Notes: a model not told the origin generated them from the letters alone. A stretch of 64,000 bases of DNA from Bradyrhizobium sp. Rc3b (GCF_900114915.1 NZ_FOUS01000005.1:252723-316722); one strand, 5' to 3'; counted from the stretch's first letter, positions 52,935 to 61,357 are shown. Made by a program: numbers and translations.

Positions 52935-53804
52935 TCACGCTTCCAGATGCCGGCCGGGAAACATCTGCCGGACTATGCCGCCGACGCGGCCGAACAGCAC
53001 GGAGACGATGTAGAGCACCGTCGCCACGAGAATGACCGCAGGGCCTGACGGCACACGGGTCTGGAACGACAGCACGAGGCCGGCATAGCCGGAAGCCGCG
53101 GCAGCGACCACCGCGATGCAGATCATGACGGTGAGATCGCGTGACCAGAACCGCGCGATACCCGCCGGCAGGATCATCAGGCCGACCGCAAGCAGCGTGC
53201 CAAGGGCCTGAAAGCCATTGACGAGGTTGATCACGACCAGCGCCAGGAAGGCGAGATGCGCGGGACCACCGGCGCGGCTGACTGTCCGCAAGAACAAGGG
53301 ATCGACGCTCTCGATCACCAGCGGGCGGTAGATCACGGCGAGCACCAGCAGCGTCACGGTGGCGTTGAAGGCCACCACCAGCAGGGTCTGGTCGTCCATC
53401 GCGAGGATGTTGCCGAACAGCACGTGGAGCAGGTCGATATTGGTGCCCTTGATCGAGACGATGGTGACGCCGAGCGCCAGCGAGGCCAGATAGAAGGTCG
53501 CGAGCGAAGCGTCCTCCTTCAGCCCGGTCGAGCGCGCGACGACGCCGGCGAGGATCGCGACGGCAAAGCCTGCGATCAGCCCGCCGGCCGTCATCGCGAA
53601 CAGATTGAGCCCGGAGAGCAGGAAGCCGACCGCCGCGCCGGGCAGGATCGCATGCGCCATGGCATCGCCGACGAGGCTCATCCGCCGCAGCATCAGGAAG
53701 ACGCCGATCGGCGCACCGGCCAGCGACAATGCGATCACGGCGGCCAGCGCCCGCCGCATGAACTCGAATTCGATGAAGGGACCGACCAGCGTGTCGTAGA
53801 GCAT
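52935..53804 (-). CDS. znuB: metal ABC transporter permease (ZnuB-like)
   Basis: A 289-residue inner-membrane protein with about eight or nine hydrophobic segments. It has FMRRALAAVIALSLAGAPIGVFLMLRRMSLVGDAMAHAILPGAAVGFLL in short matching blocks, the LxGDxxxHAxLPG motif of ABC-3 family permeases, and GTLLAVGLMILPAGIARF. Spaced 6 bp from both neighbours. It forms the membrane channel of the importer. Confidence 0.93.
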   Translation of the reverse strand: MLYDTLVGPFIEFEFMRRALAAVIALSLAGAPIGVFLMLRRMSLVGDAMAHAILPGAAVGFLLSGLNLFAMTAGGLIAGFAVAILAGVVARSTGLKEDASLATFYLASLALGVTIVSIKGTNIDLLHVLFGNILAMDDQTLLVVAFNATVTLLVLAVIYRPLVIESVDPLFLRTVSRAGGPAHLAFLALVVINLVNGFQALGTLLAVGLMILPAGIARFWSRDLTVMICIAVVAAAASGYAGLVLSFQTRVPSGPAVILVATVLYIVSVLFGRVGGIVRQMFPGRHLEA

Positions 53805-53810
53805 CGGTGA

Positions 53811-54566
53811 TCACGCCGCCCGCGAGCGGGTATCGTCGGCGGCGCAGGCCGCGGCGCTGTCGTCGAACGCCTCGCACATCCGCATCGCCACCAGCAGGTT
53901 TTCCGGCGTCAGCACCTCCACCGTCGGTCCCCACGCCACGGGGCCGCGCGCCAGCACCAGCGTCTCGGTGAAATGGTTGCGCACCATCTCCATGTCGTGC
54001 AGCGCGGCGAGCACGGTGCGGCCCTCACCGTGCCAGTGCTTGACCAGCGCGAGCAGGTCGGTCGTGGTCTTGCTGTCGATGGCGTTGAAGGGCTCGTCCA
54101 GCACTATGAGCGAAGCGTCCTGCAGCAGCACGCGCGCGAACAGCACGCGCTGCATCTGGCCACCCGAGAGCGTGCCGATCGGGCGGTTCTCGAAACCATT
54201 GAGGCCGACGGAGGCGATCGCGCGCAAGATCTTCCCGCGCGCGGCCTTGCCGATGCCGCCGAACAGGCCAGTCCCGCGCCACAGCCCGGTGCCGACGAAG
54301 TCGAACACCGAGATCGGGAAGCTGCGGTCGATCTCCGCGCTCTGCGGCAGATAGGCGATATCGCGAGAGTCGAGCCCGCCGAGATGGATGCTGCCGTCGA
54401 GCGGCCGGAGGATGCCGACGATGCCGCGCAGCAGGGTCGACTTGCCGGCGCCATTCGGGCCGATCACGGCGACCAGCGCGCCCCGCGCAACCTCACCGTT
54501 GAGATGGTGCACGGCCGGATGCCGGTCATAGCCGAGCGTCACATTGTGAAAGTGGAGCGCCGCCAT
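53811..54566 (-). CDS. znuC: metal ABC transporter ATP-binding protein (ZnuC-like)
   Basis: A 251-residue ATPase: Walker A IGPNGAGKSTLL, Q-loop AYLPQSAEID, signature LSGGQMQRVLFARVLL, Walker B LIVLDEPFNAID and H-switch LAALHDME. The C-terminal tail is slightly extended. ATG 54566 overlaps the stop of the His-rich gene by a few bases; a GTG two codons earlier is possible. Confidence 0.94.
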   Translation of the reverse strand: MAALHFHNVTLGYDRHPAVHHLNGEVARGALVAVIGPNGAGKSTLLRGIVGILRPLDGSIHLGGLDSRDIAYLPQSAEIDRSFPISVFDFVGTGLWRGTGLFGGIGKAARGKILRAIASVGLNGFENRPIGTLSGGQMQRVLFARVLLQDASLIVLDEPFNAIDSKTTTDLLALVKHWHGEGRTVLAALHDMEMVRNHFTETLVLARGPVAWGPTVEVLTPENLLVAMRMCEAFDDSAAACAADDTRSRAA

Positions 54567-54568
54567 CG

Positions 54569-54805
54569 TCACCTCATCGCCAGGAAGACCACGCCCCAGA
54601 GCACGGCACAGACGGCGAGCGCGGCCCCAAGGCGCGCCGCCATGGTCATGCGCAGGATCGACCAGGGCGCCGCCTGGGCCGGATGCGGCGAGGCCGCGTC
54701 GTGGACATGGGCGTGGGTGTGGTCGTGCCCATGCGAATGCGCGTGGTCATGAGAATGGCCATGGGCATGGTCGTGATGGTGGGCGTGGGACGCGGCGGGA
54801 ACCAT
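54569..54805 (-). CDS. small His-rich single-pass membrane protein, first gene of the zinc operon
   Basis: A 78-residue protein: an N-terminal half with about 20 His in repeating HxH/DH pairs, then one transmembrane segment (LGAALAVCAVLWGVVFLAM). It is directly behind the Zur-like box and coupled to the ATPase gene. It may bind zinc at the membrane surface and hand it to or from the importer; the family was not recognised. The predicted -10 within the operator would leave only a 7-nt leader and no Shine-Dalgarno sequence, so translation may be leaderless. Confidence 0.8.
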   Translation of the reverse strand: MVPAASHAHHHDHAHGHSHDHAHSHGHDHTHAHVHDAASPHPAQAAPWSILRMTMAARLGAALAVCAVLWGVVFLAMR

Positions 54806-54813
54806 TTCGGAAC

Positions 54814-54831
54814 GTTATATTATAACATAAC
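54814..54831. promoter_or_regulatory. Zur-like operator of the zinc operon
   Basis: An AT-rich 18-bp near-perfect palindrome, GTTATATTATAACATAAC, in GC-rich surroundings, 9 bp before the His-rich gene. Its minus strand contains TATAAT, so a bound repressor would block the promoter. The form fits Fur-family (Zur) sites; zinc is inferred from the genes behind it. Confidence 0.75.
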
Positions 54832-54848
54832 CCCTGTCCACGCCGGGC

Positions 54849-55349
54849 TCACGGCTTGCCGATCACCATCGCGATGGCAGCTGCCACGAAAGGAAACGGC
54901 ACCGACACGGCGCAGCGGAACCAGACGAAACGGGCCGGCATGAACGGGATTTCCCACAAGATCACCCGCTGGAAGGCGAACAGGGCCCAGGCAACGACAT
55001 AGGCCACCACCTGCGGCACCCCGCCGCCCGACTTCAGCGCCACTGTGCCGATGGAGAAGCCGATCACGGGCCCGCCCGGCGTTGCGGCGCCGGCGACCAC
55101 GGCGGTCGCAACCCCGAGCCAGCCGCTGTCCGGCCCGAGCCAGCCGGTGATCACCTCCTGCGGGATGATCGCGGCGATGTAGCCGGAGCCGATCACACCC
55201 AGCGCGATGCGCGGCACGATGTTGATGAAATCCATCGCGCCTTCGCGCAGCGAGGCCTTGAACACAGGCGGGCCGCGGCGAAAGGCGATCAGGCCGACGC
55301 CGAACACCGAGCCCCACAACAGGATGTCGATGAAAAGCGCGGCGCTCAT
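54849..55349 (-). CDS. half-size permease (PF03773-like), second of a pair
   Basis: A 166-residue membrane protein with about four or five hydrophobic segments. It contains GATPGGPVIGFSIGTVAL (the PGGP motif of the DUF318/ArsP-type permeases) and VILWEIPFMPARFVWFR. Full-length family members are about twice as long with two such halves. It overlaps the upstream half-size gene by 4 bp (ATGA) and resembles it (WEIP, PGGP), so the two products probably pair. ATG 55349. Substrate unknown. Confidence 0.75.
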   Translation of the reverse strand: MSAALFIDILLWGSVFGVGLIAFRRGPPVFKASLREGAMDFINIVPRIALGVIGSGYIAAIIPQEVITGWLGPDSGWLGVATAVVAGAATPGGPVIGFSIGTVALKSGGGVPQVVAYVVAWALFAFQRVILWEIPFMPARFVWFRCAVSVPFPFVAAAIAMVIGKP

Positions 55350-55957
55350 GCCGCGTCCTCGTCGCTTTCGCGCTTCGGATAGAGCCGGACATAGACGAAG
55401 CGGCCGAGCGCACCGGCGAGTACCGGCAGCGGCAGCGAAATCAGAATCCGCCACAGCGTGAAGTCGGTGCCCATGATCGGGATTTCCCAGGCCACCGCCC
55501 GGCCATAGCCGATCAGGGTCCAGCTCACGACCATGGCGATGGTGGCGCCGAAATCGGCGCCGACTGCGAGCAGCGCACTCGCCACGGGATAGGCAGTGAA
55601 GGGACCGCCCGGCAGGATCGCGCCGAAGGCGGTGCCGATCAGCAGCCCCATCAGGCCGGATTTCGGTCCGAGCGAGCGCGAGACCTTTTCGTGCGGCAGG
55701 ATCTCCGAGATGAAGGCCCCGAGCAGGCAGCCGGCGAGCACGCGCGGCAGGATGCCTGAGAATAGCGACAGATCGTGGGTCAGAATGTCGAGAACACCGT
55801 CGGTGCCGTCACGCCGCCAGACCAAGGTCGCACTCACCGCGACCAGCGCGGCGATGATGATCGTCGACCAGCCGATCGGCTTGCGGACCCGCCCCGGCCG
55901 CGGTTCGGACTCCGCGTCCTCGGCAGGCGCCGGGTTCTTCGGGGAAGGTTCTGACAA
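55346..55957 (-). CDS. half-size permease (PF03773-like), first of a pair
   Basis: A ~203-residue membrane protein. After a Glu/Pro-rich cytoplasmic N-terminus it has about five hydrophobic segments, with AFGAILPGGPFTAYPVASALL and AVAWEIPIMGTDFTLWR, counterparts of motifs in the next gene. No ATG is available near the expected start; TTG 55957 (SEPSPKNPAP) is the best guess, and GTG about 90 bp upstream is another option. The exact start is uncertain. Confidence 0.7.
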   Translation of the reverse strand: MSEPSPKNPAPAEDAESEPRPGRVRKPIGWSTIIIAALVAVSATLVWRRDGTDGVLDILTHDLSLFSGILPRVLAGCLLGAFISEILPHEKVSRSLGPKSGLMGLLIGTAFGAILPGGPFTAYPVASALLAVGADFGATIAMVVSWTLIGYGRAVAWEIPIMGTDFTLWRILISLPLPVLAGALGRFVYVRLYPKRESDEDAA

Positions 55958-56071
55958 CGGGCTCGGTCGCTCGAGGGTGATGCCGTTCCTGATTAAGGGC
56001 GGCGTCCATTCGATGCAAACAGTACGATGACAGACCGGTGCGCGCGCCACGCAGGGCAATTCCGCACAGCA

Positions 56072-56104
56072 AAAAGGCGGCCGCGCGAGCGACCGCCTTT
56101 TGTT
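56072..56104. terminator. bidirectional Rho-independent terminator
   Basis: AAAAGGCGG / CCGCCTTTT, a 9-bp stem with a 12-nt loop and A/T runs on both sides. It separates sodB from the permease pair. Confidence 0.7.
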
Positions 56105-56108
56105 TTCT

Positions 56109-56198
56109 GTCATTCCGGGGCGCACGAAGTGCGAGCCCGGAATCTCGCGCCACAACTTCTGGATTCCGGGTTCGCCCTGCGGGCGCCCCGGAATGACA
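56109..56198. repeat. intergenic palindromic repeat, TGTCATTCCGG family
   Basis: Outer arms TGTCATTCCGGGGCGC and GCGCCCCGGAATGACA, inner AGCCCGGAATCTCGCG / TGGATTCCGGGTTCGC. It directly follows the 3' end of sodB. Confidence 0.8.
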
Positions 56199-56206
56199 AC
56201 GAGGCC

Positions 56207-56803
56207 TTACGCCTTCTCGAGCAGGGACTCGACGTATTCCCAGTTCACGAGGTTCTCGACGAACGCCTTGAGATAATCGGGGCGGCGGTTGCGGTAGTCG
56301 ATGTAATAGGAGTGCTCCCAGACGTCGCAGCCGAGGATCGGGGTGGCGCCATGCACCAGCGGATTCTCGCCGTTCGGGGTCTTGGAGATCTCGAGCTTGC
56401 CGTTCTTGACCTGGAGCCAGCACCAGCCGGAGCCGAACTGGCCGACGCCGGCCGCCTGGAAGTCGGTCTTGAACTTCTCGAAGCCGCCGAGGTCCTCGTT
56501 GATCTTCTTCTCGATCTTGCCCGGCAGCTTGGTGCCGCCGCCATTGGGCTTCATCCAGCTCCAGAAGTGGATGTGGTTGTAGTGCTGGCCGGCATTGTTG
56601 AACACCGCGGGGTTCTTGCCGAACGAGCCCTTGACGATCTCTTCAAGGGACTTGCCTTCCCATTCGGTCCCCTTGAGCGCGTTGTTGCCGTTGGTGACGT
56701 AGGCCTGATGATGCTTGTCGTGGTGGAATTCCAGCGTCTCCTTCGACATGAACTGGCCGAGGGCGTCATAGGCGTAAGGGAGGGGGGGCAGCGTAAAGGT
56801 CAT
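56207..56803 (-). CDS. sodB: superoxide dismutase, Fe type
   Basis: A 198-residue Fe/Mn-family enzyme with metal ligands His27 (LEFHHDKHHQAYV), His77 (YNHIHFW) and the DVWEHSYYIDY pair (Asp and His). Gln73 in NNAGQHYNH occupies the position that is Gln in iron enzymes and Gly in manganese enzymes, favouring iron or cambialistic use. No signal peptide, cytoplasmic. It dismutates superoxide to oxygen and peroxide. Confidence 0.95.
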   Translation of the reverse strand: MTFTLPPLPYAYDALGQFMSKETLEFHHDKHHQAYVTNGNNALKGTEWEGKSLEEIVKGSFGKNPAVFNNAGQHYNHIHFWSWMKPNGGGTKLPGKIEKKINEDLGGFEKFKTDFQAAGVGQFGSGWCWLQVKNGKLEISKTPNGENPLVHGATPILGCDVWEHSYYIDYRNRRPDYLKAFVENLVNWEYVESLLEKA

Positions 56804-57046
56804 GGGATGTTGTCCGCGACTGATGGGGAACTGGCTTAACGGGGACTCTTATAGAAGGTTCCACCGCCGTTAAATACCTCAGAATTTGCGAAAAGACGTG
56901 ATGCCACGGCTTGGCCGGATTGCATAACTTCGCAGCACCGAGGGACATTCAACCCGGGCCGATCGCCGGCCGAAGAATATCGTTGCCTTTGAACCGGTTA
57001 TGACAGAACGAATGAACCGCGCAGCCGCGTTGCGAGAGACAAATCC

Positions 57047-57574
57047 ATGAGCATCGAGATCGACATTTTGAACGGCGACGCCTCGTGGCCGATCGCGGAG
57101 CCGTTGCTCAGCGCGGTCTGGGCTCAAGACGCAGCGGAGAAGCCGGCCTGGGCTCACGTCAAATGGGCCAATGCCGACCTGCGCGTGCTGATCGAGACGC
57201 CCGAGGACGGTCTCGTCTGCCATGTCGGCATCTACTTCCGCACCGTTATCTGGAACGGGCAGAAGGTCCATATCGGCGGCATCGGCGGGGTCTGCACCCG
57301 CGAGGACCGGCGCGGTCGCGGCTATGCGACCGTAGCGATCGACGCGGCGGTTCACACCATTCGCGCCAATGAGGCCGTTCGCTTCGCGCTGCTGTTCTGC
57401 GAACCACACAATTTTTCGTTCTACGAGACCCGGAGCTGGCTGCCCTTCAAGGGCGAGGTCTATTGCGAGCAGCCGGAGGGGCGGATCCGCTTCACCGCCA
57501 TGGCGCCCTACGTCTTCAACATCGTCCGCGCGCCGACGCTGGGCACCATCGACCTATGCGGCCTGCCGTGGTGA
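57047..57574 (+). CDS. GNAT acetyltransferase, AAC(2')-like
   Basis: A 175-residue GNAT protein. VCTREDRRGRGYATVAIDAAV is the acetyl-CoA loop (R-R-G-R-G-Y), followed by FCEPHNFSFYETRSWLPFKG and a C-terminal IDLCGLPW. The arrangement, with RxWLPxxG after the core and a terminal Trp motif, is similar to the aminoglycoside 2'-N-acetyltransferase branch, but residues for a drug substrate cannot be judged and many relatives have unknown native substrates. Start ATG 57047. Confidence 0.75.
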   Translation: MSIEIDILNGDASWPIAEPLLSAVWAQDAAEKPAWAHVKWANADLRVLIETPEDGLVCHVGIYFRTVIWNGQKVHIGGIGGVCTREDRRGRGYATVAIDAAVHTIRANEAVRFALLFCEPHNFSFYETRSWLPFKGEVYCEQPEGRIRFTAMAPYVFNIVRAPTLGTIDLCGLPW

Positions 57575-57657
57575 CCCCTGCGTGGAGTGAGGGCTGCCGC
57601 AGGGGCTCGGCCGACCTATAATATGTCGAGCATCATCTAAAATTCCGCCCGGTGAAC

Positions 57658-59043
57658 ATGACGATCGACGCCCCTGCAGACGCCGTCCCGCCGATTGCGC
57701 CGGTCGCCTCCCCGATCGCCAGCCTGCTGACGGCCCCGATCCTGCCCACGCTGCTGCGGCTCGCGATCCCCAACATGATCGCGATGGTCGGCAGCACTTT
57801 AGTTGCGATCGCCGAGACCTCCTATATCGGCCGGCTCGGCACCATTCCGCTCGCCGCGATCGCGCTGGTGTTTCCGTTCGCGATGCTGACGCAGATGATG
57901 AGCGCGGGCGCGATGGGCGGCGGCGTTTCGTCCGCGATCAGCCGCGCGCTCGGCGCAGGGGATCGTGACCGCGCCGCGACGCTGGCGCTGCATGCCGCCA
58001 TCATCGGCCTCTGCGGCGGGCTGTTCTTCACGGTGATGATGCTCGTCTTCGGCCGCTCCTTCTTCACCCTGCTCGGCGGGCGCGATCGCGTGCTCGAGGA
58101 GGCCAGCGGCTATTCGCAGGTGCTGTTCTCCGGCGCGGTCGCGATCTGGCTCGTCAACACGCTCGCCTCGGTGATCCGCGGCACCGGCGACATGCGCCTG
58201 CCCTCGATGACGCTGATCGGCGCCAGCGTGCTCCAGATCGCGCTCGGCGGCACGTTGGGGCTCGGCCTGTTCGGCGTGAAGCCCTTCGGCATGCCGGGGG
58301 TCGCCAGCGGCCAGTTGATCGCGTTCACCTGCGCCGCGATCTTTTTCCTCTGGTATCTCGCGTCCGGCCGCAGCCGGCTGCCGCTGAATATTCGCGCGTT
58401 TCATTTCGAGCGCGCGATGTTCCTGGACATCCTCAAGGTTGGTGCGGTGGCCTGCCTGTCGCCGCTCCAGACCGTGCTCACCATTTTGATCTTCACCAAG
58501 ATCCTGGCCACGTTCGGCACCGAGATGCTGGCCGGCTACGGCATCGGCTCGCGGCTGGAATTCTTGCTGATCCCAATCACCTTCGCCTTCGGCATCGCAT
58601 CGGTACCGATGGTCGGCATGGCGATGGGCGCCGGACAGGTGAAGCGCGCGCGGCGTGTGGCCTGGACCGCCGCTGCAGCTTCCGGATTGACGGTCGGCCT
58701 GATTGGCCTCGCCGTCGCGCTCGCTCCATCGCTATGGGTCGCACTCTTCACGCGCGATCCCGGCGTCACCGCCGCCGCGCACAGCTATTTCCACTGGGCC
58801 GGCCCGACCTTCGTGTTCTTCGGCATCGGCGTGTCGCTCTACTTCTCCTCGCAAGGCGCGGCGCGCGTCGGCGGCCCCGTGCTCGCTTCCACCGCGCGGC
58901 TTCTGATCGTCGCGATCGGCGGCGTCGTCCTCATGATGACGCAGGCGCCGGCCTGGACCTTGTTCGCGCTGGTCGGCGGCGCCATGGCGGTGTTCGGCCT
59001 GTCGACTGCGGCCTCGGTCGCCTTCGCGCGCTGGGACAAATGA
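57658..59043 (+). CDS. MATE family efflux transporter
   Basis: A 461-residue inner-membrane protein with twelve hydrophobic segments. It opens ILPTLLRLAIPNMIAMVGSTLVAIAETSYIGRLG in short matching blocks, the MATE signature, with the second-half equivalent VGAVACLSPLQTVLTILIFTKIL. MATE exporters expel cationic or organic compounds using Na+ or H+ gradients. ATG 57658 was chosen; a GTG at 57652 is the alternative. A TATAAT at 57617-57622 may be its -10. Confidence 0.92.
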   Translation: MTIDAPADAVPPIAPVASPIASLLTAPILPTLLRLAIPNMIAMVGSTLVAIAETSYIGRLGTIPLAAIALVFPFAMLTQMMSAGAMGGGVSSAISRALGAGDRDRAATLALHAAIIGLCGGLFFTVMMLVFGRSFFTLLGGRDRVLEEASGYSQVLFSGAVAIWLVNTLASVIRGTGDMRLPSMTLIGASVLQIALGGTLGLGLFGVKPFGMPGVASGQLIAFTCAAIFFLWYLASGRSRLPLNIRAFHFERAMFLDILKVGAVACLSPLQTVLTILIFTKILATFGTEMLAGYGIGSRLEFLLIPITFAFGIASVPMVGMAMGAGQVKRARRVAWTAAAASGLTVGLIGLAVALAPSLWVALFTRDPGVTAAAHSYFHWAGPTFVFFGIGVSLYFSSQGAARVGGPVLASTARLLIVAIGGVVLMMTQAPAWTLFALVGGAMAVFGLSTAASVAFARWDK

Positions 59044-59149
59044 TCGCAGGTCCCAACGCAGGCAAATGAACGCAGGAATGTGATTCCAGCCAGCGTTGCA
59101 CTATCCCGCCGGGCTGCTATGGAGGCTCTCCATTTTCGGGGCCTCTTCC

Positions 59150-59584
59150 ATGACTTCCAGATTCGCTGCTCTCATCGTCCTTCTCGCTGCGCTGCTCGGC
59201 GCGCCGGCCGCGCATGCGCAGAGCGCCGATGGGACATGGCTGACCCAGGCGGGTGATGCGCGCGTCAAGATCAGCAAGTGCGGCGGCGGCATCTGCGGCG
59301 TCGTCGCCTGGCTGCGCGAGCCCTATGACACCGCGACCGGCCAGCCCGCCACCGACAGCAAGAACCCCAATCGCGAGCTCGCCAGGCGCCCGATGATCGG
59401 CCTGCCATTGTTCAGCGGCATGCAGCCGTCAGGTCCGAACAAATGGTCCGGCCAGATCTACAATGCCGACGACGGCAGTACCTATGCCAGCAGCATCTCC
59501 GTGACGGGAGCGGATTCGCTGCGGGTCGAAGGCTGCGTCGGCGCGCTCTGCGGCGGCGAGACCTGGACGCGGGCGGGACGCTGA
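59150..59584 (+). CDS. DUF2147 secreted protein
   Basis: A 144-residue exported protein: signal peptide (FAALIVLLAALLGAPAAHA), then DGTWLTQAGDARVKISKCGGGICGVVAWLREPYD and KWSGQIYNADDGSTYASSI, the DUF2147 pattern (lipocalin-like barrel with a conserved W-GxIYN-G-Y). Two pairs of Cys are probably disulfide-bonded. Function unknown. ATG 59150. Confidence 0.88.
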   Translation: MTSRFAALIVLLAALLGAPAAHAQSADGTWLTQAGDARVKISKCGGGICGVVAWLREPYDTATGQPATDSKNPNRELARRPMIGLPLFSGMQPSGPNKWSGQIYNADDGSTYASSISVTGADSLRVEGCVGALCGGETWTRAGR

Positions 59585-59588
59585 CGCT

Positions 59589-60734
59589 TCACGCCACCAT
59601 CGCCTTCAGCGCCGTCGCCGCCGAGGCGTAGCCGCCCCGTGCGCCATCGATGAAATGGACGTGATCACTGCGCAACGCCGACGGCGTGAAGCAGGTCATC
59701 ATGGCGGCGTCCTGCTGGTAGAGACCGTAGCGCACGATACCCTCGCGCGCAGCCGCCGCCAGACGGTCGCTCAGCGCGCGCTCGAGCTGCGGCGTGCAGT
59801 CGAGGATCATGCGCAGGCCGTCGTCAAATTTCCTGAAGTCCGAGTTCTCGACCACCTGACGCCTGTAGACGTTGGGCACGAAGCCGCCGACGTTGAGGTC
59901 GAAGCGCATGATCAGATAGACGAACAGCGTATAGGCCAGCACGCTGGCGCGGCGCGCGAGCAGCGGACCACCGCGCCTGGTGCGGGCTTCGTATTCCAGC
60001 CCCTGCGGCGGCCATTTCAGCGGCGGTCCCTGCGGCGGCACCGGGCGGGCGCCGTCCGGGCTGCGCTCGACGAGATGGATAATGTCCTCGATCACCTTGC
60101 GGAAGGCATGCGGGTCGGCGCCGCGCGCCGGCATCACCAGAACCGAGAGGATCAGCCCACGTGAGGCCGGTATCACCTCGAAGCGGCAGGACAGGCCCGA
60201 GAGATCGGGCTGCGTGCCCGCCGGCGCTGCCGGCACGGCAAATTCCCCGCGCTTCATTGCGGCATCGGCGAAGGCGAGCCCGCCGCCCGAGAACATCGCA
60301 TAGGACAGGTTAGCCGACGGCCCGAAGCGCGCGACGCGCACGTCGAGGCCCTGCGCGCGGATGGCGCTGACCGGCACCAGCGCGACCCGCATCGTCAGAT
60401 CGAGATCTTCCCGCACCCAGGTCGCGGTTGCCGCCAGCGCCTCTCGGGCAGGTTCGAGGTCGCCTGGCGCAACCGCAAAGCTCGCGCCGTCGCCGCCGAA
60501 CACGAAGGGGAATTCGCGTCCCTCCAATGCGTTCGTCACCGCCGCGATCACGGCGGCGCCGGCCATGTTCACCGCCTTGTAGCGCTGCGCCGCGATCGCC
60601 TTGGTGGAATCGACGATATCGGCAACGCCGATGCTCCAATCGTCCGGCAGCGGCACATAGAGCGCAGGGTCCATCAGGCTGGTGAAGCCGCGGAAGACGG
60701 GAATGCCGCCATAGAAGGATTCGCCTGAGGTCAT
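59589..60734 (-). CDS. DUF3095 protein, cyclase-fold-like
   Basis: A 381-residue cytoplasmic protein. WSIGVADIVDSTKAIAAQRYKAVNMAGAAVI and FPFVFGGDGASFAVAPGDL resemble the two metal-containing segments of class III nucleotide cyclases (ADI...ST; GGDG), which is characteristic of DUF3095. The second half is less conserved (MRFDLNVGGFVPNVYRRQVVENSDFRKFDDGLRMILDC in short blocks). Catalytic activity is unproven. ATG 60734. Confidence 0.85.
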   Translation of the reverse strand: MTSGESFYGGIPVFRGFTSLMDPALYVPLPDDWSIGVADIVDSTKAIAAQRYKAVNMAGAAVIAAVTNALEGREFPFVFGGDGASFAVAPGDLEPAREALAATATWVREDLDLTMRVALVPVSAIRAQGLDVRVARFGPSANLSYAMFSGGGLAFADAAMKRGEFAVPAAPAGTQPDLSGLSCRFEVIPASRGLILSVLVMPARGADPHAFRKVIEDIIHLVERSPDGARPVPPQGPPLKWPPQGLEYEARTRRGGPLLARRASVLAYTLFVYLIMRFDLNVGGFVPNVYRRQVVENSDFRKFDDGLRMILDCTPQLERALSDRLAAAAREGIVRYGLYQQDAAMMTCFTPSALRSDHVHFIDGARGGYASAATALKAMVA

Positions 60735-60958
60735 CGGGGATGCCGGATGGTTGGAATGCAAAACAAATACGTGGCAGGATCGATCCGGGTTCGCCGGCCG
60801 GCGGCCCTTTCAATCATTGGCCGAAACGGGCCAGGACAACAAGATACGGCAACAACAAGGTGAGGCCGCGTTGCAATACCGCAGCGGGTCATTGATCGGA
60901 ATCAAGCGGCCGGCCGGGGAGAACGGCTATCGTTGGCCAGCTCCAACGGTTGCATGGG

Positions 60959-61357
60959 ATGATCCAGGTGTCAGACTTCGGCAGCAAGGATTCCACCTCT
61001 CCCGTCCGCCGGCGCACGGGCATCGACCCGATCAGCGCGGTGAAGATGCCCGAAAGACTGACGGCAGCCGTCGATGCTTGGGCTGAAGCCCATCAACTGA
61101 CCCGCTCGGATGCGATCTGCAAGCTGATCGAGCTGGGCCTGAAGATCGCGCCCCCGGTCCACTCCTCGGCGCATCCGATCGCATCGGACGCCACCAGGAT
61201 CGAAGAGATCGCGGTCCACGAGATCGAGACGCTGCTCGATCCGGCATTGCCCGTGGACGAACGCGACCGCCGCATCCGCCGCCTCACCGAAGGGCCGCCG
61301 GAATTTTCACATGAGCGGATTGACCTGCCGAAAGACCCGCCGAAGCACCGGACGTGA
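60959..61357 (+). CDS. ribbon-helix-helix-like hypothetical protein
   Basis: A 132-residue protein (or 135 with ATG 60950). Residues ~30-65, PISAVKMPERLTAAVDAWAEAHQLTRSDAICKLIELGLKIA, have the beta strand plus two helices of a ribbon-helix-helix DNA-binding domain (blocks given here, no catalytic motif). The C-terminal part is acidic with a basic end. No toxin gene is adjacent. Function unknown. Confidence 0.6.
   Translation: MIQVSDFGSKDSTSPVRRRTGIDPISAVKMPERLTAAVDAWAEAHQLTRSDAICKLIELGLKIAPPVHSSAHPIASDATRIEEIAVHEIETLLDPALPVDERDRRIRRLTEGPPEFSHERIDLPKDPPKHRT

Noticed and set aside
57047..57574. GNAT protein considered as NodA-like acyltransferase
   Set aside because: Conserved NodA blocks are missing and no nod genes or nod boxes are present; it fits the AAC(2')-like branch better.
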